A DNA stretch of 41,347 bases from the NCBI GenBank assembly GCA_021325095.1, contig JAJPHV010000041.1, positions 1 through 41,347 of the forward strand, given 5' to 3'. How positions within the stretch are numbered: the first letter of the stretch is position 1; the number at the start of each line of letters is the position of its first letter. The notes beneath the pieces are model-generated. The model was not told the origin of the DNA. It was given only the letters and a program-made list of their open reading frames with translations, and made no database searches. This stretch comes from Chloroflexota bacterium. Lineage in GTDB: Bacteria; Chloroflexota; Anaerolineae; Aggregatilineales; UBA2796. The position numbers were made by a program, and so were the translations under genes. This document shows positions 16,205 to 25,406 of the stretch, piece by piece.

Positions 16205-17917
16205 ATGGTGTCACAAGCCCCCGGATGGCCCGTCGAGTCAGCCCCCCTTGAGTCGGGATTACGTAAATGGGTAAGGTTCTACGATCCCGAAGTCCCTACC
16301 CAACTGCCTTACCCGCACATTCCCATTTACCGGCTGCTGGACGACTCGGCGGCAAAGTATCCCACTCGGACGTGCGCGACCTTCTTCGGCAAACAGTTTA
16401 CCTACCAACAAATCAAGACACTCTCGGATCGCTTTGCGGCGGGCATTCGCAGCCTGGGCATTCAAAAGGGAGAACGCGTCGGGTTGATGCTGCCCAACTC
16501 GCCTCAATTCCTGATTGCATACTACGGGCTGCTGAAAGCCGGAGCGGTCATCGTCCCGCTGAATCCGCTATACACCGAACACGAGCTAACCTTTCATCTG
16601 ACGGACTCAGCGACACGCACATTGATCACGCTGCCCCGCTTCCTGGATAAGGTGGTGCCGCTGCGCGAAAAGACACCACTCAGGCAGATCATCTACAGCC
16701 GCCTGGCCGATTACCTGCCGCTGCCCCTCAACCTGGCGTCGGGCTGGCAGGAATCGAAGCAGGTGCGCCAGCACGGCAGCGCTGGCCTGATCGACTTCCA
16801 GCACTTGCTGCGCCGCTCATCCGCCGATTTCGTGCCAGAATCTGTCGATCCCGATGCGCTGGCAATTCTTCTGTACAGCGGTGGCACGACGGGCGTTGCC
16901 AAAGGCATCATGCTCTCGCACTTCCAGTGTGTCGCCAATGCGCATCAGGCGGTGACCTGGGGCCACATGAACGAGGAAGGCTGTATCCTGGCCGTGTTGC
17001 CGCTCTTTCACGGTTTCGGCATGAGCGTGACCATGAACGCCCCGATCCTGGCTGGTGGGGAGATCGTGCTCATTCCGCGCTTTAATGCCAGAGACGTAGC
17101 CAGGGCGATCCATAAGTACAAACCCGTGTTTTTCATCGGTGTGCCCACCATGTTTGTGGCGTTCAGCAACCTGCCGGACATTGAGCGCTACGACCTGCGC
17201 AGCGTCAAAGGGATATTTGTCGGTGCAGCCCCCCTGACGCGCGCCATCAAGGACAGCTTCGAGGCGCGGACGGGCGGGCGCATGATCGAAGGCTACGGCC
17301 TGACGGAAACGGTGACGGCCTGCATGGCAAACCCATTCCAGGGGCAGCACAAGTTGGGCAGTATCGGCATTCCTTTCCCCGACATGGACGCCAAAATCGT
17401 CAGCCTGGACGACGGGCACGACCTGCCGCCAGGCGAACTGGGCGAGATCGTGCTGCGCGGGCCGACGATGATGATGGGCTATTACAACAACCCCGAAGCG
17501 ACACGACAGGCGATTGTAGACGGCTGGCTGCACACAGGCGACATCGGCTACATGGACGAAGACGGCTACTTTTACATCACGGATCGTAAGAAAGAGCTGA
17601 TCATCGTCAGCGGCTTCAACGTTTTCCCGCGCGAGATCGACGAGGTGCTGTACCAGCACCCCAAAGTGAAGGAAGGGATCACCGTCGGCATCCCTGACCC
17701 CTATAAAGGCGAGCGCATCAAGGTGTACATCGTCCTTAAGGACGGCGAAATGGCAACGCCGGACGAATTCATCGCCTTTTTCCGGGAGCGGCTGACGCCG
17801 TACAAAGTGCCATCCGAGGTCGAGTTCCGCAGTGACCTGCCCAAGAGCATGATCGGCAAGATTCTGCGCCGAGCGCTGCGCGAGGAAGAAATACGCAGGC
17901 AGGCGGAGCGCCAGTAG
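16205..17917 (+). CDS. long-chain acyl-CoA ligase (AMP-forming)
   Basis: A 570-residue ANL-superfamily enzyme that activates a carboxylic acid to acyl-AMP and then acyl-CoA. Motifs in order are [11 protein letters not shown] (phosphate-binding, from residue 224), GYGLTE (363-368), [21 protein letters not shown] (adenine/hinge, from 444, including the hinge DRKKE), and the catalytic C-terminal lysine in MIGKILRR (Lys552). The long-chain fatty acid subfamily is the best fit; exact chain length is unknown. I chose the ATG at 16205 because GAGGAAAC lies about nine bases upstream; an ATG at 16139 is in frame but has no clear ribosome-binding site. The next gene begins 12 bases after the stop and encodes an ILVBL/HACL2-like lyase, which suggests shared fatty-acyl metabolism. 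Confidence 0.92.
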   Translation: MVSQAPGWPVESAPLESGLRKWVRFYDPEVPTQLPYPHIPIYRLLDDSAAKYPTRTCATFFGKQFTYQQIKTLSDRFAAGIRSLGIQKGERVGLMLPNSPQFLIAYYGLLKAGAVIVPLNPLYTEHELTFHLTDSATRTLITLPRFLDKVVPLREKTPLRQIIYSRLADYLPLPLNLASGWQESKQVRQHGSAGLIDFQHLLRRSSADFVPESVDPDALAILLYSGGTTGVAKGIMLSHFQCVANAHQAVTWGHMNEEGCILAVLPLFHGFGMSVTMNAPILAGGEIVLIPRFNARDVARAIHKYKPVFFIGVPTMFVAFSNLPDIERYDLRSVKGIFVGAAPLTRAIKDSFEARTGGRMIEGYGLTETVTACMANPFQGQHKLGSIGIPFPDMDAKIVSLDDGHDLPPGELGEIVLRGPTMMMGYYNNPEATRQAIVDGWLHTGDIGYMDEDGYFYITDRKKELIIVSGFNVFPREIDEVLYQHPKVKEGITVGIPDPYKGERIKVYIVLKDGEMATPDEFIAFFRERLTPYKVPSEVEFRSDLPKSMIGKILRRALREEEIRRQAERQ

Positions 17918-17929
17918 AAGGTTAGACTC

Positions 17930-19654
17930 ATGCACGGCGGCGATCTGGTTGCGGAGGTCTTAAAAGCGCAGGGCACGCAGTTCCTGTTCACGTTATGTGG
18001 GGGGCACATCTCGCCGATCCTGGTCGGCTGCAAGCAGCGCGGTATTCGCGTCATTGATACGCGGCACGAGGCGACTGCCGTCTTTGCGGCGGATGCGGTG
18101 GCCCGGCTGACCGGGCGGCCTGGCGTGGCAGCAGTGACGGCGGGGCCGGGGCTGACCAACACCATCACAGCCGTCAAAAACGCGCAACTGGCACAGTCGC
18201 CCGTGATTCTGATCGGCGGGGCCGCACCGACAGCCCTGCAGGGGCGAGGTGCGCTGCAAGACATCCAGCAGATGCCGCTCATTCACCCCCATGTGAAATG
18301 GGCGCGCCAGGTGCGGCGTGTCAAAGACCTGATCCCGGCGCTGGAACAGGCTTTCCGGGTGGCACAGGAAGGCGTGCCCGGCCCGGTGTTCGTCGAGACA
18401 CCTGTCGATCTGCTGTACGACGAGGCGGTGGTGCGCCAGTGGTATGGCATGGAGCGGGGCAGCAAAACGCTGGCGGACCGGGCGTTGAAGGCCTACCTGA
18501 ATTTCCACGTCAACCGGATGTTTGCGAATGGTCATGATGTGCAGGCTGGCCCTGCCATCCAGGTCAGGCCGCCACAGCCAGACACCGGGCAGGTGAAGCA
18601 GGCAGCGGATCGGCTGCTGGCCGCACAGCGCCCGCTGATCCTGGTGGGCAGCCAGGCGGTGCTCGACGTACCGCACGTGAACGAACTGGTCATAGCGCTG
18701 GAGAGGATCGGCGCGCCGGTCTATCTGTCCGGGATGGCGCGCGGGCTGCTGGGCCGTGACCATGCTCTGCACATGCGCCACAAGCGCCGTGAAGCCCTCC
18801 GCGAAGCGGATTTTGTGCTGCTGGCGGGTGTGCCTGCTGATTTCCGCCTGGACTACGGCAACCACATCCGGCGCAGCGCCTACCTGGTTTCGGCCAACCG
18901 CAGCCGGATCGACCTGAACAAGAACCGCAGGCCGAACCTGGGCATCCTGGCAGATGCCTCATTAACTTTGCGGGGCATTGCCGCCCACATTGCAGTGGGC
19001 GAGCGCTGGATGGCGTGGTGTGCCCAACTCCGCGAGCGTGACAATGCCCGGAATGCCGAGATTGCCCGGCAAGCGCTCGAACCGACGGGCAAGGTCAACG
19101 CCGTGCATCTCTGCCAGGAGATCGACAGAGCAGTGACCGCCAATACCCTGCTCGTGGGCGATGGCGGCGACTTTGTGGCGACGGCCTCGTATATCGTGCA
19201 GCCGCCGGGGCCGCTGCGCTGGCTCGATCCGGGCGTCTTTGGCACGCTGGGCGTGGGTGCGGGCTTCGCGCTGGGGGCCAAGCTGGTGCATCCCGACGCG
19301 GATGTGTGGATTCTATACGGCGATGGATCGGTGGGTTACAGCCTGAGTGAGTTCGATACCTTTGTACGGCACAACATCGCGGTTACGGCGGTGGTGGGCA
19401 ATGACGCTTCGTGGTCGCAGATCGCCCGCGAGCAGGTGGAGATGCTGCACGACGACGTGGGCACAGTCCTGGCACATACTGACTATGAGCGTGTGGCTGC
19501 GGGTTTTGGCGGTGCAGGCTTTCGCGTCGATGATCCCGAACTGGTTTCCGATACGCTGGCGCAGGCACGGGCGGCGACGGCAGCCGGCAAGCCAGCTATC
19601 ATTAACGCCATCCTGGGGAAAACCGATTTTCGGAAAGGCTCAATTTCAATCTGA
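17930..19654 (+). CDS. ThDP-dependent lyase, ILVBL/2-hydroxyacyl-CoA lyase-like
   Basis: A 574-residue thiamine diphosphate enzyme of the acetolactate synthase/2-hydroxyacyl-CoA lyase superfamily. The activating glutamate is Glu47 in [19 protein letters not shown]. The diphosphate/Mg motif is GDGS (464-467) with Asn491 about 27 residues on, as expected for the GDG...N signature. The central [16 protein letters not shown] and [13 protein letters not shown] segments resemble ILVBL, the human endoplasmic reticulum 2-hydroxyacyl-CoA lyase HACL2, more than IlvB. Such enzymes cleave 2-hydroxyacyl-CoA to formyl-CoA and an aldehyde one carbon shorter. An AAGG site precedes the ATG. Its acyl-CoA ligase neighbour supports this reading over branched-chain amino acid synthesis, and no IlvN small subunit follows. 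Substrate specificity is inferred. Confidence 0.82.
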   Translation: MHGGDLVAEVLKAQGTQFLFTLCGGHISPILVGCKQRGIRVIDTRHEATAVFAADAVARLTGRPGVAAVTAGPGLTNTITAVKNAQLAQSPVILIGGAAPTALQGRGALQDIQQMPLIHPHVKWARQVRRVKDLIPALEQAFRVAQEGVPGPVFVETPVDLLYDEAVVRQWYGMERGSKTLADRALKAYLNFHVNRMFANGHDVQAGPAIQVRPPQPDTGQVKQAADRLLAAQRPLILVGSQAVLDVPHVNELVIALERIGAPVYLSGMARGLLGRDHALHMRHKRREALREADFVLLAGVPADFRLDYGNHIRRSAYLVSANRSRIDLNKNRRPNLGILADASLTLRGIAAHIAVGERWMAWCAQLRERDNARNAEIARQALEPTGKVNAVHLCQEIDRAVTANTLLVGDGGDFVATASYIVQPPGPLRWLDPGVFGTLGVGAGFALGAKLVHPDADVWILYGDGSVGYSLSEFDTFVRHNIAVTAVVGNDASWSQIAREQVEMLHDDVGTVLAHTDYERVAAGFGGAGFRVDDPELVSDTLAQARAATAAGKPAIINAILGKTDFRKGSISI

Positions 19655-19723
19655 GTGTGATGGTTCGCGCGAAGCTGAGGTTTAGCTGCTATACGTGCGC
19701 TCTAAGTACAACCACAAAAATAC

Positions 19724-19774
19724 TGTGGGATCAATTTGTTGGTTATGCGCGCTAATTCCCAATTTGATCCCACA
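19724..19774. terminator. bidirectional terminator-like inverted repeat
   Basis: TGTGGGATCAA (19724-19734) and TTGATCCCACA (19764-19774) are perfect 11-base inverted arms. T-rich sequence follows on the plus strand (TTTT) and also on the minus strand (TATTTTTG). The site lies between the convergent lyase gene (ending 19654) and kinase gene (ending 19793), which fits a shared terminator. The loop is long (29 bases) with further pairing possible. Confidence 0.65.
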
Positions 19775-19792
19775 TTTTCAATATGCTTGCAC

Positions 19793-22700
19793 TTAGATGA
19801 TCTTCACGAAGAATGTCGCCCCGGCAGGCATCGGCGCGTTGTCCTGGTTATAGATCGCCCACTTATTGACCCCGGCATCGTACATGACGCCGATGACGTG
19901 CGGGTTAGTGACGTTACCCACGCTCACCTGTGTTGCGAGAATCAAAGCCTCCGGGTGGCCGTTTAGGGCCGGGTTATCAAGATAGACCTTGTTGCCGCTG
20001 ACGTTCGGGCCATTGGCTTGCACAGCGAAGGCATTGGGGCCGGCGTTCAAGACCTGGATATTGAACGTAGCATTGGCGGGTATGGCCGCCTGATCCTCGT
20101 TGAAGATCGTCCACTTGTTCTTGCCTGCATCATAGGCCACGCCGATGGGATGCGGGTTGAGCGTGTTCCCCGCCGAGAAATTCTGTGTCACGATGAGGAT
20201 GGCGTTCGGCTGGTTATCCGTTGCCGGACTGCTGATCTCGGTGATGTGGCCCGCCGTGTTGCCCTGGTTCGCCTGGTGCGCGAATACAGTCTGGCCCGGA
20301 TTCTGTGCATCCACATTGAAGGCCGCGTTTGGCGGCATAGGGGACTGGTTCTCGGTCAGGATGATCCAGGCCGGGCCATTTCGCCCGACTCCGACCTCAT
20401 TCGGATTGATAACCTGCTGCGGCCCAAAATTGGACGTGACAAACAGCAGCGCGGCCCCATTGTTGTTGACGGTTGGATTGGTGAGCACTGTAACGTTGTT
20501 ATTGATGGTGCTGGGGTCGGCCACATGGACGTACTGCGGTTTGCTATTGGCCGCCGCTGCTGTGGCCGTGAGCGCTGCGGCGGCCCCTGCCGTTTGTTGG
20601 GCAATCTGTGTCTGTTGAGCCGCGCCAGCCAGTGCGGTTTGCTGCGCATTACCCGCCGCCAGCGTCTGCCCAGCCACCAACGTTTGCTGCGCGATCTGCG
20701 TCTGTTGCGCGGCGCCCGCTGCCGCCGTCTGCCCGGCGATCTGGGTCTGCTGGACGATGGCCGTTTGCTGCGCATTACCCGCCGCCAGCGTCTGCCCAGC
20801 CACCAACGTTTGCTGCGCGGCTGTGGCGGTCTGGGCGGCGCCCGCTGCCTGGGTCTTCTGCGTATTGGCAGCAGCGGTTTGCGCGGCGCCCGCCGCCGCC
20901 GTCTGCCCGGCGATCTGCGTCTGTTGCGCGGCAGCGGCAGCCGCCGTTTGCTGTGCGATAGCGGTTAACTGCGCCTGTGCAGCGGACGTGACGGCAATTG
21001 CCGTCTGCGTGGCTGCGGCTTGCTGAACCAGGACAGCCTGCGCCGTTGAGGTCTGGTTCAGAGCCACCTGGATAGCGCTCTGGGCCGTCGCCGTCTGGTT
21101 GGCGGCCTGCTGGGCCGTCGCCACCTGGATCGCCAGGGCCGTTGCCGTTTGGAGGGCAGCCTGCTGTTGGCCTTGCTGTGCCGCCTGGGTAAGCTGCGCT
21201 ACCTGCGCGGTCACGGTCTGGAGGAGGGCAATCTGAATGGCGGCCTGGGCCGTCGCCGTCGCCGCCGCAATGGCCTGCTGGTTGTTAATTGCCATCTGGG
21301 TTTGCGCCTGCGAAGTCTGGGTAGCGGCCCCTGCGAAAGCCAGCGCCTGCGCCGTCTGCGTGCGGTTCAGCGAGAGGAAGATCGAAGTCGGCTGCGGCAC
21401 GTCCGTAAAGAAGAACGGCGGCGAGGTCAGCGTTGGGAACGTGCTGGTCGTGGAGGAAGGGCTGGGCGTCGTGCTCAAGGCCAGCGCGATCTGCGTCTGG
21501 TTGGCGATGGCTGTGCGGCTGGCGGCCAGCGCGGTCTGGGTGACGGCATTGGCTGAGTTTTGCCCGGAAGCAACTGCCAGAATGACCAGCATGACCAGGA
21601 AAAGCCCGGCGCACGCCGCCGGAATGATGCCGAGCGCCAGAGTCGGGATGCGCGACGTGAGCATGTATTCGCCGCGCTGCGTCTGCATCTGGTCGGGCAT
21701 GGAAGCCGCCTGAATGGTCACGTCGAAGGGAACCAGGCTCGTCCCGCCGATCAGCGGCTGCCGGAGCGGGATCACCTGCAACGGAATCTGCCCGACCTGG
21801 CCCGGCCCCAGGCTGAACTTGGCCTGTCCCACGTTAAAGACCAGGCTTTCGTTGGCATCCTGCGCGTAGACCGTGTAGCTGTCCTGGGCATTGCCGGTGT
21901 TGGTCACGATCAGCACAGCGTCCCCGGAACGGCTCAGGCGGCGCGGCTGCAAGTCGAAGGTGAAACTGTTGGAGGCCAGCACGCGGATCGTGCCGTTCAC
22001 GGTCACGTCGCCCTGCCCACCCGTGCCGACCCGCACCTGAAAGCCAAACTGCCCCGCCGAGGTTCCGGTTGCGGGCGGGTGGAAGCGCACCCGGAAGTTG
22101 CCTTTATCGCCAGGGAACAATTGCAAGGGTTCGGTAGGATAGGTGACCCACTCACGCGGCACGTTGGGCAACTGGATCAGGAAGGAATCGGCCCTGTCGC
22201 TCAGGTTCGTCACCTCGACGGTCAGTTCCGCCTGTCCGCCGGGCCGCACCTCGACCACGTTGGGCACCAGGACCGCGCTGACCTTCGGCCCGGCTTTTTG
22301 CGGTGGCGATTGCGTCCGTCCGGTGGGCGGCACGGGCGCGGCCATTTCACTGGTGCGTTTGACGGCCTGCGCTCCGCTTGCCAGTTGGAGCGTGATCTGG
22401 AAGTCTCCCACTCGAATGGTTTGTCCTGGCGTCCAGTTGGTCGGCACGTTGGGCGCAAGGCGCTCGTTATTCAGCCACGTCCCGTTGGCCGAACCCAGAT
22501 CGGTGATGGTAAAAGTGCCATCCGGGCGGCGTGTGACCCGGGCATGGGTACGGGACACTTTCTCGCTGCTCAATACGATGTCGCTGGCCGGGTTGCGCCC
22601 GATCACCATGTCGTCCTTCGTCAGCGGGAAAACCTGGGAAACGCCCGCATCCGAAACGGCGTTCAGACGGTCCACCCCGGCCTGGCTGGGCGACACCGGG

Positions 22701-23662
22701 CCGCGCTGCTGCATGGTCATGGTCGATTGGCGCAGTGAGCCGGGCTGGCTCATCAGGTAGGTGGCGAGGCTGTCCAGGGGCGCGCCGGGCATTTCGGGGA
22801 TGGTCGGCTGGTTTTCCAGCGCCTGGCCGAGCCGTTGCAGCGCCTGGGCCATGTCTCCCGCGGTGGCGAAGCGGTCATTGGGGCTTTTCGCCAGCGCCCT
22901 CATGATGATGTCCACGAGTGGGATAGGCAGCCCGGGCCGGATGCTGTTCGGGTCAGGGACGGGATCGCTGGTGTGCATCCGGATGGCTTCGTTCAGGTTC
23001 TTCGCTAGGAAAGGCAGTCGCCCTGTCGCCAGTTCGTAGAGCAGGACGCCCAACGAATAGATGTCCGAGCGCCCATCGAGTTCCTCACCCCGGCACTGCT
23101 CCGGCGACATATAGGGAAAGGTCCCCATCGTCTGGCCGGGGACGGAATGCACCACGCTCTCCGACAGCTTGGCGAGACCGAAGTCGGTCAGCATGGCCTG
23201 AAAAGTCGAGAGGTTGTCCCTAGTGACGGGTTTGAGCAGCACGTTATCCGGCTTCACGTCGCGGTGGATCATGCCACGCTGGTGCGCGTAGTTGAGCGCG
23301 TCGGCGATCTGACGCCCGAACTCAACCACTTCGTGCAGTTCAAGGGACGTTCGCTGCAAATGAAGGTGCTGCAAATATTCACGCAGGCTGCCGCCCGCAA
23401 TGAGATCCATCACCAGGAAAAGCTGGCCCTCGTGCATCCCGAAGTACAGCACGCGCACGATGTTCGGGTGATCGAGGCTGGCGGCGGCTTGCGCCTCCTG
23501 CATGAAGCGCTGCTGAAATTCGGGGTTGCTCGCCAGGTGAGGGTGCATAACCTTGATCGCCACCGGGCGCTGAAGATTCATATCTGTCGCCTGGTACACC
23601 ACCCCCATCCCGCCCTGACCGAGCATGTGGTCAATGCGGTAATGGTCGATCATTTCCGCCAT
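19793..23662 (-). CDS. membrane-anchored Ser/Thr kinase with FHA, stalk and three C-terminal beta domains
   Basis: A 1289-residue protein. Residues 10-275 form a PknB-type kinase: glycine loop GQGGMG (15-20), Lys37, HRDVKPDN (133-140, catalytic Asp135), DFG (160-162) and MSPEQ (185-189). An FHA domain follows (about 350-425) with GRNPASDIVL, SRTHARV and SANGTWLN. Residues 460-665 form beta-sandwich modules like those in CARDB/alpha-galactosidase-associated domains. A membrane helix covers about 673-699. Residues 700-1040 are a low-complexity Gln/Thr/Ala stalk with repeats such as QQTLVAGQTLAAGNAQQTA. Three homologous beta modules (about 1041-1118, 1129-1205, 1211-1289) share NAILIVTQN and HPIGVAYDAGKNKW-type motifs; they resemble a domain family (DUF7452-like) common in Chloroflexota. 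The topology is inferred to put the kinase inside and the stalk and terminal modules outside. AGGAGG precedes the ATG by 11 bases. Confidence 0.93.
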   Translation of the reverse strand: MAEMIDHYRIDHMLGQGGMGVVYQATDMNLQRPVAIKVMHPHLASNPEFQQRFMQEAQAAASLDHPNIVRVLYFGMHEGQLFLVMDLIAGGSLREYLQHLHLQRTSLELHEVVEFGRQIADALNYAHQRGMIHRDVKPDNVLLKPVTRDNLSTFQAMLTDFGLAKLSESVVHSVPGQTMGTFPYMSPEQCRGEELDGRSDIYSLGVLLYELATGRLPFLAKNLNEAIRMHTSDPVPDPNSIRPGLPIPLVDIIMRALAKSPNDRFATAGDMAQALQRLGQALENQPTIPEMPGAPLDSLATYLMSQPGSLRQSTMTMQQRGPVSPSQAGVDRLNAVSDAGVSQVFPLTKDDMVIGRNPASDIVLSSEKVSRTHARVTRRPDGTFTITDLGSANGTWLNNERLAPNVPTNWTPGQTIRVGDFQITLQLASGAQAVKRTSEMAAPVPPTGRTQSPPQKAGPKVSAVLVPNVVEVRPGGQAELTVEVTNLSDRADSFLIQLPNVPREWVTYPTEPLQLFPGDKGNFRVRFHPPATGTSAGQFGFQVRVGTGGQGDVTVNGTIRVLASNSFTFDLQPRRLSRSGDAVLIVTNTGNAQDSYTVYAQDANESLVFNVGQAKFSLGPGQVGQIPLQVIPLRQPLIGGTSLVPFDVTIQAASMPDQMQTQRGEYMLTSRIPTLALGIIPAACAGLFLVMLVILAVASGQNSANAVTQTALAASRTAIANQTQIALALSTTPSPSSTTSTFPTLTSPPFFFTDVPQPTSIFLSLNRTQTAQALAFAGAATQTSQAQTQMAINNQQAIAAATATAQAAIQIALLQTVTAQVAQLTQAAQQGQQQAALQTATALAIQVATAQQAANQTATAQSAIQVALNQTSTAQAVLVQQAAATQTAIAVTSAAQAQLTAIAQQTAAAAAAQQTQIAGQTAAAGAAQTAAANTQKTQAAGAAQTATAAQQTLVAGQTLAAGNAQQTAIVQQTQIAGQTAAAGAAQQTQIAQQTLVAGQTLAAGNAQQTALAGAAQQTQIAQQTAGAAAALTATAAAANSKPQYVHVADPSTINNNVTVLTNPTVNNNGAALLFVTSNFGPQQVINPNEVGVGRNGPAWIILTENQSPMPPNAAFNVDAQNPGQTVFAHQANQGNTAGHITEISSPATDNQPNAILIVTQNFSAGNTLNPHPIGVAYDAGKNKWTIFNEDQAAIPANATFNIQVLNAGPNAFAVQANGPNVSGNKVYLDNPALNGHPEALILATQVSVGNVTNPHVIGVMYDAGVNKWAIYNQDNAPMPAGATFFVKII
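20637..20819. repeat. direct DNA repeat inside the kinase stalk
   Basis: The 57 bases at 20637-20693 recur exactly at 20763-20819, an offset of 126 bases (42 codons, in frame). The surrounding 20600-20930 holds further imperfect copies. It encodes the Gln/Thr/Ala-rich repeats of the stalk. Exact identity over 57 bases suggests a recent in-frame duplication and possible length variation. Confidence 0.85.
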
Positions 23663-23825
23663 AGCTGGAATTGCCTCCTGTTTGGCGTGGCACTCACACT
23701 ACTTTACTTGATTGCGCGGAAAAGAAAACGGCGACATGTCGCTGATTGGCCCACGCCCTGAGAGTGTACCTCACCCCGCGACGGGTTCTCCAATGGAGGG
23801 GCTTGGGAACGAGCCATGCCGGGCG

Positions 23826-25397
23826 TTACTTCGCCAGCATATCCAGCGAGATGGGCTGCATAAAGTCCTGAATCTTCCGCCGCTGCCACCACTGCCCCGT
23901 TGCGAAGTGGGTGCTGGCATCGGCAAAGGTGTAGTCGTAGAGCGTCGCCCGAATGTAGCGCGGCGGGTGATCGGGGAACGGATTCTTATCCAGCAGCGCC
24001 AGCACTTCCGGCGTGCCCTGCAACAGCCGCCGGGCAAAAGTCGGGAACCAGCCCTCATAGTACGGCGAGCCTTCGAGCGCGGCAAACCACATCTGCCAGT
24101 CCAGGCGCGGCTGGAACGGCTCGACCCAGGCGGGAGATCGATACAGATCGCCGGGCTTATACTTGAACTCGTAGGGCAGCCAGGTATTGCCGTCCTCGCT
24201 GCCTTCGACGATGATCTCCGGGCGCGAGGTGGTCATGGTGGCGAACAGGCCATAGCTGTTGACCAGGCGCAGCGGTTCAAGCTGCTGCGCGATGCCGGCA
24301 GCGAAGGCGGGTACACTGCCCAGGAAGAACCGGTTGCCAAACTCGACGACATTTAGTAAGCCAATAAGGATTGCGACTGCAATTGCCACAACGCGCCGGT
24401 AAGCCGGTTCGGGTCGTACCTCTGCCGTCAACTTGCTGACCAGCCGCGCAGGCAAGAAGCGCGACAGAAAGGCGTCGTCCAGCAGCAGCAGGCACAGGGC
24501 AATCGCCAGGAAATTGAAAAAGGTGTAGTTTCCGGTGAGCAGGATCAGCAGTTGGAGCAGCGCCATCAGCCCGGCTCCCAGAAAGCGAATGCGGCGCGGC
24601 CCGAAGATCAGAAACGGTGCAACCAGCTCGGCCACAAACATGAACACTACGCTCAACTGCTGAAAAGTGAGCGGGAGCTGGTTCATGTACCAGGCCAGCG
24701 GGCTGGGCAGCGGCTGTGTCCAGTAGTGATAGGTCAGCGCGGTCAGGTTGCGCCAGGTCGGGTCGCCGCTGGCGAGCTTGGCATAGCCGGATTCGAGCAT
24801 CAGGCGGAACAGCACCAACCGCAGCAGCCAGATCACGATCCGCGAGGGCGCTTCCTGCTGGGATAGCCGGGGCAGCACGCGCAAGGGAGCAAGGAAGATC
24901 GCCAGAAAGCCGACTTCGAGCAGCAGAATATCCCACTGGAAGCTGGTGAAGACCTGCCCGGCGTACAGCAGCGAGAGATACAGCACCCACAGCACGGCCA
25001 GGACGGGCAGGGTCAGGATGTCCAGGATGACCAGCAGTGAAAGCAGCGTTCCGGCTCCCCACAGCAGGTTCAAAAAGTTGTCGCTCGAATTCAGCCAGGC
25101 CAGGGTGGGCAGTTGCCAGTAAATGCTGCTCCCCCATTGCCGCTGCAATGCCGCCAGATAATCGGCGATGGGCGCGACGCCGTTGCTGCCGATCAGCCCT
25201 GGCGACTGCATCCACCACGACAGGAAGGCGACGAAGTAGATGCCGCCCAGCAGCCGCAAGAACAACCAGTGCGTCAGGACATAGGACGAGGAAGTGTTGG
25301 GGCCGCGAACCAGGGCGACGATGCGTTGCCAAAAGTTAGCCTGTCGGGCAATAGCCGTTGGGCCTGTTCCAGTAGCGAGGCGAACAACCCCAAACAA
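23826..25397 (-). CDS. lipase maturation factor family membrane protein
   Basis: A 523-residue polytopic membrane protein matching the lipase maturation factor (LMF1-like) family. Conserved segments are QWDILLLEVGFLAIFLAP, GYAKLASGDPTWRNLTALTYHYWTQPLP in the middle, NYTFFNFLAIALCLLLLDD, and the soluble tail blocks EDGNTWLPYEFKYKPGD and PRLDWQMWFAALE. About nine to ten hydrophobic helices are predicted in residues 45-370, then a soluble C-terminal part. In animals LMF1 helps fold lipases in the endoplasmic reticulum; bacterial function is unknown. The only usable start is a TTG at 25397 with GAGGA six bases upstream. It begins nine bases after the formate dehydrogenase stop, so they look translationally linked, which is odd for these functions. 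Confidence 0.85.
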   Translation of the reverse strand: MFGVVRLATGTGPTAIARQANFWQRIVALVRGPNTSSSYVLTHWLFLRLLGGIYFVAFLSWWMQSPGLIGSNGVAPIADYLAALQRQWGSSIYWQLPTLAWLNSSDNFLNLLWGAGTLLSLLVILDILTLPVLAVLWVLYLSLLYAGQVFTSFQWDILLLEVGFLAIFLAPLRVLPRLSQQEAPSRIVIWLLRLVLFRLMLESGYAKLASGDPTWRNLTALTYHYWTQPLPSPLAWYMNQLPLTFQQLSVVFMFVAELVAPFLIFGPRRIRFLGAGLMALLQLLILLTGNYTFFNFLAIALCLLLLDDAFLSRFLPARLVSKLTAEVRPEPAYRRVVAIAVAILIGLLNVVEFGNRFFLGSVPAFAAGIAQQLEPLRLVNSYGLFATMTTSRPEIIVEGSEDGNTWLPYEFKYKPGDLYRSPAWVEPFQPRLDWQMWFAALEGSPYYEGWFPTFARRLLQGTPEVLALLDKNPFPDHPPRYIRATLYDYTFADASTHFATGQWWQRRKIQDFMQPISLDMLAK

Positions 25398-25406
25398 AGC
25401 GCGTCC

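Noticed and set aside
17930..19654. Acetolactate synthase large subunit (IlvB)
   Set aside because: No IlvN neighbour and the sequence segments fit ILVBL/HACL2-like lyases better; the alternative is not fully excluded.
23769..23811. Another copy of the double-hairpin repeat near the kinase gene
   Set aside because: Only a short CTCACCCC stretch and a TCTCCA/TGGAGG pair are seen; too degenerate to claim.
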